Assembly (NCBI GenBank): GCA_945878925.1
Contig: CAMDXE010000003.1
Coordinates: 1 to 51,149 of the forward strand
Direction: 5' to 3'
Length of the DNA: 51,149 nt
Origin: Chitinophaga pinensis
GTDB lineage: Bacteria; Bacteroidota; Bacteroidia; NS11-12g; UBA9320
Positions 42,068 through 51,005 of this stretch are shown piece after piece. Both the position numbers and the translations under genes were made by a program. The stretch's first letter is position 1; every line of letters begins with the position of its first letter. The notes under the pieces are model-generated. The model saw nothing but the letters and a program-made list of their open reading frames with translations. It did no database searches and was not told the origin of the DNA.

Positions 42068-42235
42068 GCACTATAATTTTCAAATTTATTCGTATAAATT
42101 TTTTACAGAAATACAATGACTTTCGTCATACATTTGGAGATAAAAACTGAAAGGTTTCTGGATTAAAAATAATTAATTGCAACATTTTTTTTAATCTGTT
42201 TAATAACACACTCTAAATTTTAGTATTGTTGTACC

Positions 42236-42637
42236 ATGAACAAAATAGAACATATTGGAATTGCCGTAAAAGATTTGGACGCCGCAATTTCCCTGTATTC
42301 TGCTCTATTAAATACCAAACCGTATAAACATGAAGATGTAGAAAGTGAGGGTGTTCGCACCTCATTTTTCAGAATGGGTGAGGCAAAAATCGAATTGCTT
42401 TCGGCATCGCATACCGAAAGCCCCATAGCCAAATTTATAGAAAAACGCGGCGAAGGAATTCATCACATTGCCTTTGAAGTATCTGATATAGATGCCGAAA
42501 TTATCCGCTTGCAATCCGAGGGATTTGAATTGATTACTAAAACTGCAAAACCAGGAGCCGATAATAAATTGATTGCATTTTTGCATCCCAAAAGTACCGG
42601 TGGTGTATTGATTGAATTGTGTATGGAGGTGAGTTGA
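42236..42637 (+). CDS. mce: Methylmalonyl-CoA epimerase
   Basis: KIEHIGIAVKDLDAAISLYSALL, VRTSFFRMGEAKIELL, GEGIHHIAFEVSDI, HPKSTGGVLIELC. Confidence 0.95.
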   Translation: MNKIEHIGIAVKDLDAAISLYSALLNTKPYKHEDVESEGVRTSFFRMGEAKIELLSASHTESPIAKFIEKRGEGIHHIAFEVSDIDAEIIRLQSEGFELITKTAKPGADNKLIAFLHPKSTGGVLIELCMEVS

Positions 42638-42680
42638 GCTTACTACTTATTAAACTTTTCTAATTACAAAACGATATTAA

Positions 42681-42938
42681 TCAATAATGAAATTTACAAA
42701 ACAAAATTTCAATTAGATTTTCTTCAACCCTATAAATCAGTCGATGTTCATCGGTTATCCTTCTTGACCAGCATCCTGAATATTCATATTTTAATGCTTC
42801 CGGTTTTCCAGTTCCTACATAAGGTGTTTTGGCTGTTTCACTAATAAGTTTTTTTAGTTTATTAAAAACTTGTTTATTTTCAATTTGCCAGTCGTTGTAT
42901 TGTTCAAAGGCAATAGGCGTAAAAAGTATTTTACGCAT
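42681..42938 (-). CDS. Txe/YoeB family toxin of a type II toxin-antitoxin system
   Basis: ILFTPIAFEQYNDWQ...KLKKLISETAKTPYVGTGKPEALKYEYSGCWSRRITDEHRLIYRVEENLIEILFCKFHY, classic YoeB pattern. Confidence 0.93.
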   Translation of the reverse strand: MRKILFTPIAFEQYNDWQIENKQVFNKLKKLISETAKTPYVGTGKPEALKYEYSGCWSRRITDEHRLIYRVEENLIEILFCKFHY

Positions 42939-42944
42939 AAATTT

Positions 42945-43160
42945 TTATATTTTCACTTCAATTAATTCTCCATTCTTAGCCTGTTCTATAGATTTATCAA
43001 GCCTTGCTTTATTGACTGCACTCGACATCAAATATGTTGTTGCATCTAATTCTTCCTCTACTGTAATGGTAATAGGTTTCGATTTAAATGTGGCTTTAAT
43101 GGCATCTATTATGTCCGGTGTTATGTCCTGGGCCGATGATAAATGGTAAGTGGTATACAT
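42945..43160 (-). CDS. Cognate antitoxin with YefM-like C-terminal tail
   Basis: Small ORF 6 nt upstream of yoeB-like gene; YLMSSAVNKARLDKSIEQAKNGELIEV resembles the YefM toxin-binding tail; ATG 43160 preferred to 43190. Confidence 0.8.
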   Translation of the reverse strand: MYTTYHLSSAQDITPDIIDAIKATFKSKPITITVEEELDATTYLMSSAVNKARLDKSIEQAKNGELIEVKI

Positions 43161-43392
43161 GGTTATATTTATTGAAATACAAATATACAACTATGAGTTT
43201 GGGTTTTTATTGGTAAAAATAAAAGGAGTTTATTGAAAAGGAAAAATAACAATGCGGTACGTGAGGGTTTTCTTTTAGGTGTAATGTGCTAAAACAACTT
43301 TAGAAATTAATTGCAGGATTTATTGGTTTTGAATAAAACACAAGCATCTTTGCATTGGAGCTTGCGCGAGTTAGGGATTTAATTTATTTATT

Positions 43393-43809
43393 ATGAAAAA
43401 AATCTTAATGTTTACAGTTATTTTAATGTTTTCCTTTTATTCCAAAGCTGTCTTTCATAGAATTATCACTACGGCAGATTTAGAAAGGGAAAAAGCGGGA
43501 TGGAGTTATGATCGTAATGTAGATCCCGCTGGTAATGTATGGGTACATTGTTGGCCTGATGATGAAAATTGTGGACTTTGTCCGATGACGGATCCTGGAC
43601 AAGGGGCTTACAATGATCCAACTGATGAAACGGCATGTGATTATCTTATGGGTTTGGCTGATGCCGACGCGCTAATGGGAAATTATACAGGAGCATATTA
43701 TCAAGCATATCAAGTTGAGGGAGAGGAAAATGTCAGACACTATTCGGTTATTATGACTTATAATAGCGGAACCGACGTGATTGATATGGCCTTTACAAGA
43801 ATTGATTAA
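43393..43809 (+). CDS. Secreted hypothetical protein, 138 aa, with HCWPDDENCGLCP motif
   Basis: Signal peptide MKKILMFTVILMFSFYSKA; no recognised family. Confidence 0.55.
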   Translation: MKKILMFTVILMFSFYSKAVFHRIITTADLEREKAGWSYDRNVDPAGNVWVHCWPDDENCGLCPMTDPGQGAYNDPTDETACDYLMGLADADALMGNYTGAYYQAYQVEGEENVRHYSVIMTYNSGTDVIDMAFTRID

Positions 43810-43822
43810 TGAATTAATTATC

Positions 43823-45016
43823 ATGAAATGGTTGGTATTTGTCATTTTTTTAATTTTTCAAAATGTTTGTAAATGCCAACGATTACTTTCGTTTCAGGAT
43901 AGGATATATCTTGAAAATTTTTATACTAATCACCCAGACTTTTATTCAAAAAATATTAGTATCTGCAATAATCTTAAAGATAAGATTTATGTAATAGGAA
44001 CTGATACTTTATTGGAGAACCTTCACATATTAATAAAAGATCTAAATTCAGGAATTGTTAAAAATCTTTATATGAAGTTACCCTATAAAGATAGTATTAG
44101 ATCATTCCAAATTACAAATACAAATTTTATTGATTCCTCACTAATTTTTATTGTTTTTGACAGAAAATACCTGATCTGTGTAGAAAATATTAATGATGAA
44201 CTAAAATTAATATCCTCTTCAGTAATAAGAACATTTCATTCTCGCCCCTTTAATTATTACTATTATTATGGCGATAATTTGTATGGGGTATACCCCATTA
44301 GTAATTTGAATAGTAACTACACTTGTTATTTTTTAAACGATTCTTTTGCAGTTTATAATCTTAATAAAAGCCATAATAAGCTTATTTATTATTCAGATTA
44401 TTTTGATAATCCATTCTGGCATTTAAGTTTTTCATCATATTCAATAGGCTATCAAAATTATCTTTTTTTGGCAAATGCTTTAAAAAATGAAATAATATCT
44501 ATTGAATTAACCGAGAAGAAAGTATCAACAATAAGAAATCCAATAAAAGACTTTGCTGATATTAATTTAGGATTTTATGATTCAATAAAAAGGACTCATC
44601 CGGGAGTTCAGTTTGATTTGTCATTAGCTCAAATTATGAGAAAAGATAAATTTTATAACTATATCTTAAAAATTATTCCAAGAAACAGGAATGAAATATG
44701 GCTAATTTGGAGAGGAGGGTTACCTTTTCCATATCAAATACAACTTGATATAATTAAATATGACTCTTTATCAAAAGAATGGGTTAATTCTGGACATAAA
44801 ATCAATTATCCGACATCAGAATCAATGAAATCAAGTCAAAATTACCCGATAAATCCATTTTTGAATTTAACCAGTATCTGTAATAACAAATTGTTTACTC
44901 TATCCTATGATAATATAGATTTTCTTCCAATTGGCAAAACTTTTGAGGAAGTTAAATCTGAAATGACTAAATATCCTAAATCACTTAAACTTTTAGAATT
45001 TAATATATCGGAATAA
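43823..45016 (+). CDS. Secreted hypothetical protein, possibly beta-propeller-like
   Basis: ATG 43823 with signal peptide MKWLVFVIFLIFQNVCKC; 13 nt after the previous stop; repetitive beta-rich sequence. Confidence 0.55.
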   Translation: MKWLVFVIFLIFQNVCKCQRLLSFQDRIYLENFYTNHPDFYSKNISICNNLKDKIYVIGTDTLLENLHILIKDLNSGIVKNLYMKLPYKDSIRSFQITNTNFIDSSLIFIVFDRKYLICVENINDELKLISSSVIRTFHSRPFNYYYYYGDNLYGVYPISNLNSNYTCYFLNDSFAVYNLNKSHNKLIYYSDYFDNPFWHLSFSSYSIGYQNYLFLANALKNEIISIELTEKKVSTIRNPIKDFADINLGFYDSIKRTHPGVQFDLSLAQIMRKDKFYNYILKIIPRNRNEIWLIWRGGLPFPYQIQLDIIKYDSLSKEWVNSGHKINYPTSESMKSSQNYPINPFLNLTSICNNKLFTLSYDNIDFLPIGKTFEEVKSEMTKYPKSLKLLEFNISE

Positions 45017-45059
45017 TAAGTAGTTTCCGTTATCGGAGATGGTTGCCCTAAGTTAAAAC

Positions 45060-46757
45060 CTACTCCAACTCCAATCCCAATTCTTTACTAAACTCTATCA
45101 AAAACGGATTTTGTTCGGCCAGGTATGTAAATTTGTCTTTGTTGGTATAAACCTTTAATAGCTTTTGTTCGACTTTTTCGAGCTTGACTTCAAATTGGTA
45201 ATTTTTGCCCGATTTAAGGTTCAGAAAACGTAAAAAATCGGTTTTAAGTTCATCAAATTCGCTTTGATCGCGGCTATTGGTAAGGGTAATGATGAGTTTG
45301 CCATCCTGTTCGTCAATCCCTAATTCTTTTAACAAGGAATATGCAAACGATTTGCCTTCTGCTTTTTTAAGGTTTGCAAAATCGAGGGTAAGGTTGCTAA
45401 GGCTGATTAGAGATGGGGGCTCCGAAACTATTTGTAGAGGCTCCTCGCTGTTTTTTGCTTCGGTTTTGGCCTCCTGTTCTTCTTGTTTTTTGGCCGCAAA
45501 TGCCGAAGGATTATTTACCATATTGCCCAAACGACCCATACGCAAGGTATTGGGTGGCTTCGAGCCTGTATCGGACGATGGGATAGGAGCAAGGTCTTGT
45601 TTTGCTTCAATCGCAGGGTTTTTTTGTTCGGTTTTTAGCTCAGGGCTTTTTTTTTTAAGTTCTTCGGCCAAATGGATAACCGAATTAATATTGGCCATTT
45701 TAATTAAGGCCAATTCTACATGCAGGCGTTGGTTGCGGCTGGCTTTGTAGGTTTGATCAAATTGATCCGCAATATTTATGGCGTTGAGTAAAAATCCTGA
45801 AGACAAATTTGCAGCTTGCGATTGGTATTTAGCCAACATTTGTTTTGGGCCACTTATCAAATAGGCTGTGCTCGTATTTTTTACAACCAACAAATCTCTG
45901 AAATGTGAAGCCAAACCATTTAAAAAATATTGACCATCAAACCCATTGGTTAATACGTCATCAAATTTTATTAAAACGTTGCTATAGTTAGCCACATTTA
46001 GGTTTTCGCTTACCTCAAAATAATAATTATAGTCGAGTACATTAAGGTTTTCGATGACACCCTCATACGTAAGCTTTTTATCTTTGCTAAAACTTACCAT
46101 TTGGTCAAACATCGACAAGGCGTCGCGCAGGCCTCCGTCGGCTTTGAGTGCAATAATGTGGAGGGCGTTTTCGTCGGCCTCAATTCCTTCTTTTTGGCAA
46201 ATAGATTTAAGTTGAGTTACAATAGCCGAAGGCTCAATGCGTTTGAAATTAAAAATTTGACAGCGTGAAAGTATGGTGGGTAATATTTTGTGCCTTTCGG
46301 TGGTGGCTAAAATAAAAATGGCATAAGGCGGCGGTTCTTCTAAGGTTTTAAGAAATGCATTAAAAGCATTGCTGCTGAGCATGTGAACCTCATCAATTAT
46401 GTATACTTTGTACTGGCCTATTTGCGGAGGGATCCTCACCTGATCAACTAATTGACGAATATCGTCGACCGAGTTATTGGAAGCCGCATCCAATTCAAAA
46501 ATATTGAATGCAAAATCGTAATTTGGATCTATGCTTGGATTAGAATCGGTATTAATAACCCTGGCCAATATTCGGGCACAAGTTGTTTTGCCTACGCCTC
46601 GCGGACCGGTAAACAAAAAAGCCTGAGCCAATCGGTTTTGTTTTATTTCATTTAAGAGCGTTTCGGTAATGTGCTCTTGCCCAACAACCGTATCAAACGA
46701 GGATGGTCGGTATTTGCGTGCCGAAACTAAAAATTGCTCCATTGGGGTATGTTGCAA
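45060..46757 (-). CDS. dnaX: DNA polymerase III subunit gamma/tau
   Basis: RKYRPSSFDTVVGQEHITETL, FTGPRGVGKTTCARILA, YIIDEVHMLSSNAFNAFLKTLEEPP. Confidence 0.97.
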   Translation of the reverse strand: MQHTPMEQFLVSARKYRPSSFDTVVGQEHITETLLNEIKQNRLAQAFLFTGPRGVGKTTCARILARVINTDSNPSIDPNYDFAFNIFELDAASNNSVDDIRQLVDQVRIPPQIGQYKVYIIDEVHMLSSNAFNAFLKTLEEPPPYAIFILATTERHKILPTILSRCQIFNFKRIEPSAIVTQLKSICQKEGIEADENALHIIALKADGGLRDALSMFDQMVSFSKDKKLTYEGVIENLNVLDYNYYFEVSENLNVANYSNVLIKFDDVLTNGFDGQYFLNGLASHFRDLLVVKNTSTAYLISGPKQMLAKYQSQAANLSSGFLLNAINIADQFDQTYKASRNQRLHVELALIKMANINSVIHLAEELKKKSPELKTEQKNPAIEAKQDLAPIPSSDTGSKPPNTLRMGRLGNMVNNPSAFAAKKQEEQEAKTEAKNSEEPLQIVSEPPSLISLSNLTLDFANLKKAEGKSFAYSLLKELGIDEQDGKLIITLTNSRDQSEFDELKTDFLRFLNLKSGKNYQFEVKLEKVEQKLLKVYTNKDKFTYLAEQNPFLIEFSKELGLELE

Positions 46758-46896
46758 ACCTAATTTAATTTTGGAAGATTATGAATGGATGAAGCTTTAT
46801 AATACACACAATGTTACCAACACCTTTGAATATATAGAGTGAAAGGGCGCTTCTTGATTTTAACGGTATTCTTTTATACCAAAAGTCTTCAAAATT

Positions 46897-47643
46897 CTAA
46901 AGGGTATTATTGAGCAAATCCAATTGAATTAAGTTCTGATATGCTTTTGATTTTTTAAATTCGCTTATAATTTGGGCGTGTTTTATTTTATGAATATCCG
47001 AACCTATCATCGAAATCATATTGTGTTTTAATAAATAGTTTGCTGCTTTTTTGATTTGTGGCGAATAATAGCCCGTAAAAGACAATAAATTGCATTGGAA
47101 CAATATGCCTCGATCAAATAATGAATGAAAGGCATTATAATTATTAATCAAATAATTATAGCGCTCGGGATGCGCAAATACAACCGCATAGCCACTGGTT
47201 TGTAAATCAAAAAATACCTGCTCTAAAAAATGCGGACGTTCCATATAATTGGTCTCCACAAGAATGTGGTTTCCTTTAAATGTTAGAAGATCCATGGTTT
47301 GGAAATTTTGACAAAACCATTCATCAAGATAATATTCGGCAGCAGCTTCTAATTTAATGTTTATGTTGTTTTGAATAAGCGCACTTTGCAAGAGCTTTAA
47401 TTTCTCTAAAATTATTTCGGGTGTATTGGGATATAGCTCTTTGAATATGTGTGGAGTGGTAATAATATGATTAATGCCTTGATACTGAAGTTCTCGAATA
47501 ATGGTCAAAGAATCATCAAGGGTTTTGCATCCATCGTCGATGCCGGGCAATAAATGAGAATGAAAATCGACGCACTGGCTTCGATCGGGCTCCGCAGCCA
47601 TTTTTGGCTTTGGATTAAATAGATTTAAAAAACGAAGATTCAC
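46897..47643 (-). CDS. PHP-domain tyrosine phosphatase, CpsB/CapC family
   Basis: VDFHSHLLPGIDDGCKTLDDSL, HIITTPHIF, VFAHPERYNYL, IGSDIHKI. Confidence 0.9.
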   Translation of the reverse strand: MNLRFLNLFNPKPKMAAEPDRSQCVDFHSHLLPGIDDGCKTLDDSLTIIRELQYQGINHIITTPHIFKELYPNTPEIILEKLKLLQSALIQNNINIKLEAAAEYYLDEWFCQNFQTMDLLTFKGNHILVETNYMERPHFLEQVFFDLQTSGYAVVFAHPERYNYLINNYNAFHSLFDRGILFQCNLLSFTGYYSPQIKKAANYLLKHNMISMIGSDIHKIKHAQIISEFKKSKAYQNLIQLDLLNNTL

Positions 47644-47705
47644 CCTTACGTATTCAATTAATTGGCAATATCTACTGGCCTAAACTTTTTGAGTCATGCA
47701 TGGAT

Positions 47706-48749
47706 TTAATCGTTGCTTTCATCCACTATTTCAAGTTCAGACAGGTAGTCTTTGAGCGCCATAATATTTTTTATTTTCATGGGATCATATCCATGTTCAT
47801 CGCCTAAATAAAGCGAAACCCAATCCAATCGATAAATGATATCGAATATGCTGAAGATTGTATATTCAGGCACATACATGTTTAAAACCTTGTTGTTGTC
47901 GAGTTCTAATTTGGAGGTTAAAAAATCGAAGCGAGCATGAACTCTTGGGTTTAAATCGCTGTATAAGAACAAAAAATTTGTGTGAAGCCTGCCATAATAC
48001 GATTCGATGGTATTGTGATTGGCTTCGGGCAAAACATGAACAAAGGCTTCTAATTTCGCATTTTCATTCAACTGTTGGCAAAATCGGATGGCAATGGGAG
48101 CAAAGAATTTATCGGCTACGATTACAAATTTATTTTTGATAGACGCTTTAAAAAACCGAAAAATACTTTGGGCCGAGTCTAATTGATAATCGTGTAAATC
48201 TTTAAATTTTTCAATCACCTCTTCCAGCTCTGGGCGGGTGTTCATTTGGGCTAGTTCACCCATTATCAAAAATAAAAATGATAAGCCATAGCCAATAGTC
48301 ATTCTCGGTTGATAGCCTTCTTCTAAACGGTATAGAATATCCTGATTTGTAATGGCAAGATTGTGTAAATTACCTCCACAAGAAATGCAAATAAGCTTAC
48401 ATCCTTTTGTTTTGGCTTCGCTAAAAAGATTTATTGTTTCTTCGGTGTTGCCAGAATAAGAGTTTAAAATTACCAATGTTTTTTCATTCGCATAAGCCGG
48501 AAGATTGTAGTCGGCTATGGTGTCGAGTGGGATGGGCATTTTGTCGAAAAACCAAGCTTTTGTGATTTTAGCACCAATGCCGCTGCCTCCTAAACCGCCT
48601 AAAATAATATTTGAATAGTCGGAAGCCTTAATATTATGATTGGTATAGGTTTCTAAAACAAATTTTATTTGCGAGGTAAAATCGGTTAAAGACGATTGAT
48701 GTGTAATCATTTGAATGTTTAAGAGTAATTTTGCACCGCGAAAATACAA
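47706..48749 (-). CDS. Bifunctional phosphoglucose/phosphomannose isomerase (SIS domain)
   Basis: LGGLGGSGIGAKI, NSYSGNTEETINLFSEAK, LPEANHNTIESYYG. Confidence 0.85.
   Translation of the reverse strand: MYFRGAKLLLNIQMITHQSSLTDFTSQIKFVLETYTNHNIKASDYSNIILGGLGGSGIGAKITKAWFFDKMPIPLDTIADYNLPAYANEKTLVILNSYSGNTEETINLFSEAKTKGCKLICISCGGNLHNLAITNQDILYRLEEGYQPRMTIGYGLSFLFLIMGELAQMNTRPELEEVIEKFKDLHDYQLDSAQSIFRFFKASIKNKFVIVADKFFAPIAIRFCQQLNENAKLEAFVHVLPEANHNTIESYYGRLHTNFLFLYSDLNPRVHARFDFLTSKLELDNNKVLNMYVPEYTIFSIFDIIYRLDWVSLYLGDEHGYDPMKIKNIMALKDYLSELEIVDESND
48726..48733 (+). promoter_or_regulatory. TAnnTTTG -7-like box upstream of the RluA-family gene
   Basis: TAATTTTG about 23 nt upstream of the GTG at 48757. 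Confidence 0.45.
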
Positions 48750-48756
48750 CTTATTT

Positions 48757-49824
48757 GTGCTAAATACTTCTCAAAACCTATACCAAGACGAACACGAAAC
48801 GGATGAGCCGCTATCGGACGATTATTTTATTTTACATCGTTTTGTGGTCGATAAGGGACAAGATTTATTAAGAATCGACAAATTCTTAATGGATAGAATA
48901 GAAAACGTAACACGGGTAAAAATTCAGGAAGGAATAGATTCGTCGAAAGTTTTGGTGAATGACAAAACCACCAAATCGAGCTATAAGGTAAAACCTGGAG
49001 ATGAGATTATTGTAATAGCATTCGAAGCCCCGCGTGATCTTGAAATTATACCCGAAGACATCCCCTTAGACATCGTATATGAGGATGAACATTTAGCCAT
49101 TATTAACAAAAAACCAGGAATGGTGGCACATCCCGGCTATGGCAATTATACCGGAACCTTAGTTAATGCCTTGGCTTGGCACTTTAAAAAAGGCGCGCCC
49201 GAAGGCGATATTCGGCCCTGGTTGGTTCATCGCATCGATAAAGATACGTCGGGACTTATGATTATTGCCAAAACCGAAATGGCTATGAATAAATTGGCCG
49301 CCCAATTCAAAGCACATTCTATTAATCGTATATACAATGCATTGGTTTGGGGAACATTTAATGAACAAGAAGGCACAATAACCGGAAATATTGCGCGAAG
49401 CGAGAGAGATCGAAAAATTTTCAGAGTTTATGACAATCCCGAAACGGGTAAACATGCCGTTACTCATTTTAAGGTATTGCAAAACCTAACCTATGTGTCT
49501 TTGATAGAATGCAAACTAGAAACGGGCCGAACGCATCAAATTCGAGTACATTTAAAACATATTGGCCATACGCTTTTTAACGATACGCATTATGGAGGTC
49601 ATAAAATATTGAAGGGCGTAGTGTTTAGCAAGTACAAACAGTTTGTTGAGAATTGTTTTAACACCATGCCTCGTCAAGCCTTACATGCCAAAACCTTAGG
49701 ATTTATTCACCCAGCCACCGATGAATATGTGTTTTTTGAATCTGAACTCCCCAAAGATTTTAGAACCGTATTAACCAAATGGGAAAAAGTGAATGAAACC
49801 TATGATCTGGGCGAAAATTCATAA
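48757..49824 (+). CDS. RluA/RluD family pseudouridine synthase
   Basis: S4 domain LRIDKFLMDRIENVTRVKIQEGID, VHRIDKDTSGLMIIAKT, ETGRTHQIRVHLKHIGH; GTG 48757 preferred to ATG 48715. Confidence 0.93.
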   Translation: MLNTSQNLYQDEHETDEPLSDDYFILHRFVVDKGQDLLRIDKFLMDRIENVTRVKIQEGIDSSKVLVNDKTTKSSYKVKPGDEIIVIAFEAPRDLEIIPEDIPLDIVYEDEHLAIINKKPGMVAHPGYGNYTGTLVNALAWHFKKGAPEGDIRPWLVHRIDKDTSGLMIIAKTEMAMNKLAAQFKAHSINRIYNALVWGTFNEQEGTITGNIARSERDRKIFRVYDNPETGKHAVTHFKVLQNLTYVSLIECKLETGRTHQIRVHLKHIGHTLFNDTHYGGHKILKGVVFSKYKQFVENCFNTMPRQALHAKTLGFIHPATDEYVFFESELPKDFRTVLTKWEKVNETYDLGENS

Positions 49825-49858
49825 ATTTTAACACCAGACTTATCACCTGCTAAAATAA

Positions 49859-50350
49859 ATGATAGTATCCATTATAGCCGCTATAGGCCAAAACAATGAA
49901 CTGGGAGCAAACAATAAATTGCTTTGGCGATTGAGCGACGATTTAAAACTTTTCAAACAACTTACTTTGGGGCATTGCATAATTATGGGGCGCAAAACCT
50001 TTGAGTCCATTGGCAAACCCCTGCCCGGCCGAATAAATATTGTGGTAACAACAAGCCGTATAGAAATAGAAGGAATATATACAGCCATCGACTTAAATCA
50101 TGCCATTGAGATGGCACGTGAAACCGGAGAAAAAGAAGCATTTATTATTGGCGGTGGCCAGATTTATTCGTATTCGATGGATCTGGCAGACAAGCTTTAT
50201 TTAACCCACGTAAAGGCTGATTTTCCGGAAGCTGAAGTTTTTTTGCCCGCAATCGACTTCGATGAATGGAAAACTATAGATTCGAAATCCTATATTCAAG
50301 ATGAAAAAAATGAATACGATTTTGAGTTCAAGGCTTATGTAAGGAAATAA
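49859..50350 (+). CDS. folA: Dihydrofolate reductase
   Basis: MIVSIIAAIGQNNELGANNKLLWRLSDDLKLFKQLT, IMGRKTFESIGKPLPGRINIVVT, FIIGGGQIY. Confidence 0.97.
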   Translation: MIVSIIAAIGQNNELGANNKLLWRLSDDLKLFKQLTLGHCIIMGRKTFESIGKPLPGRINIVVTTSRIEIEGIYTAIDLNHAIEMARETGEKEAFIIGGGQIYSYSMDLADKLYLTHVKADFPEAEVFLPAIDFDEWKTIDSKSYIQDEKNEYDFEFKAYVRK

Positions 50351-50380
50351 TTTTCAAATTGTTTGCCTCCATGGCTGTAA

Positions 50381-50460
50381 TGCTGAACGCCCCGATTTTT
50401 TATCGGGGAAGCATCTTTACTTTAATGATAGATTCCTTCCCGATAAAAAATCGGGGCACT
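50381..50460. repeat. Paired-hairpin palindromic element (REP/MITE-like)
   Basis: CCCCGATTTTTTATCGGGG (50390-50408) and its near inverse CCCGATAAAAAATCGGGG (50439-50456) in inverted orientation with similar flanks. Confidence 0.8.
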
Positions 50461-50571
50461 TAGAAAGGTAAAATATTTCGCCTGATTACGTGAATTTAAG
50501 TAACTAAAACCTATTGTTTACGAATAGTGTATATATAATTCGATGTATTACATTTGTAAAGTCAATTCAGT

Positions 50572-50979
50572 ATGAACAATAGTATTAGCGAAGTGAGGAA
50601 TAGGGATTTTATTCGTGTTAAGCGAAATAAAAAAGAAGGCCAAATAAGATGCGTTACTACATCTATTACATTCAAAGATAAAGATACAAAACAAATGGTA
50701 ATGTATGTTCCATCTTTAGAATTAAGTGCATATGGCGATACCACCGAAAATGCTAAAAAAATGTTAGAGTTTCAAGTAAATGAATTTCTTTTACATTTGT
50801 TAAAAATGCCTAATAAGGCTCAAAAGATTACCCTACTAGACCTTGGTTGGACACAAGGCAAGTTTGCTCATAAAGAATATTCTAATTCCTATGTGGATGT
50901 TGCCGGGACCCTTACAGATTTTAACATTGAAGACGGTACTCCTATACATGTGGAGCAACAGGAACTTGTTGCTGCATAA
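50572..50979 (+). CDS. HicB-like antitoxin
   Basis: VMYVPSLELSAYGDTTENAKKMLEFQVNEFLLHLL...LLDLGWTQ resembles HicB partial-RNase-H-like fold and its downstream linker. Confidence 0.6.
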   Translation: MNNSISEVRNRDFIRVKRNKKEGQIRCVTTSITFKDKDTKQMVMYVPSLELSAYGDTTENAKKMLEFQVNEFLLHLLKMPNKAQKITLLDLGWTQGKFAHKEYSNSYVDVAGTLTDFNIEDGTPIHVEQQELVAA

Positions 50980-51005
50980 TGGGCAACTTTCGCCCTTTAC
51001 GGTAG
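50979..51005 (+). pseudogene. Possible 5' remnant of a hicA toxin gene truncated by an insertion
   Basis: ATG overlaps the hicB-like stop (TAATG) and reads MGNFRPLR*; IS-like end follows at once. Confidence 0.45.

Noticed and set aside
42688-42711. Inverted repeat TGAAATTT...AAATTTCA at the end of the YoeB-like gene
   Set aside because: Low-complexity A/T repeat overlapping codons; likely chance, though it could help terminate.
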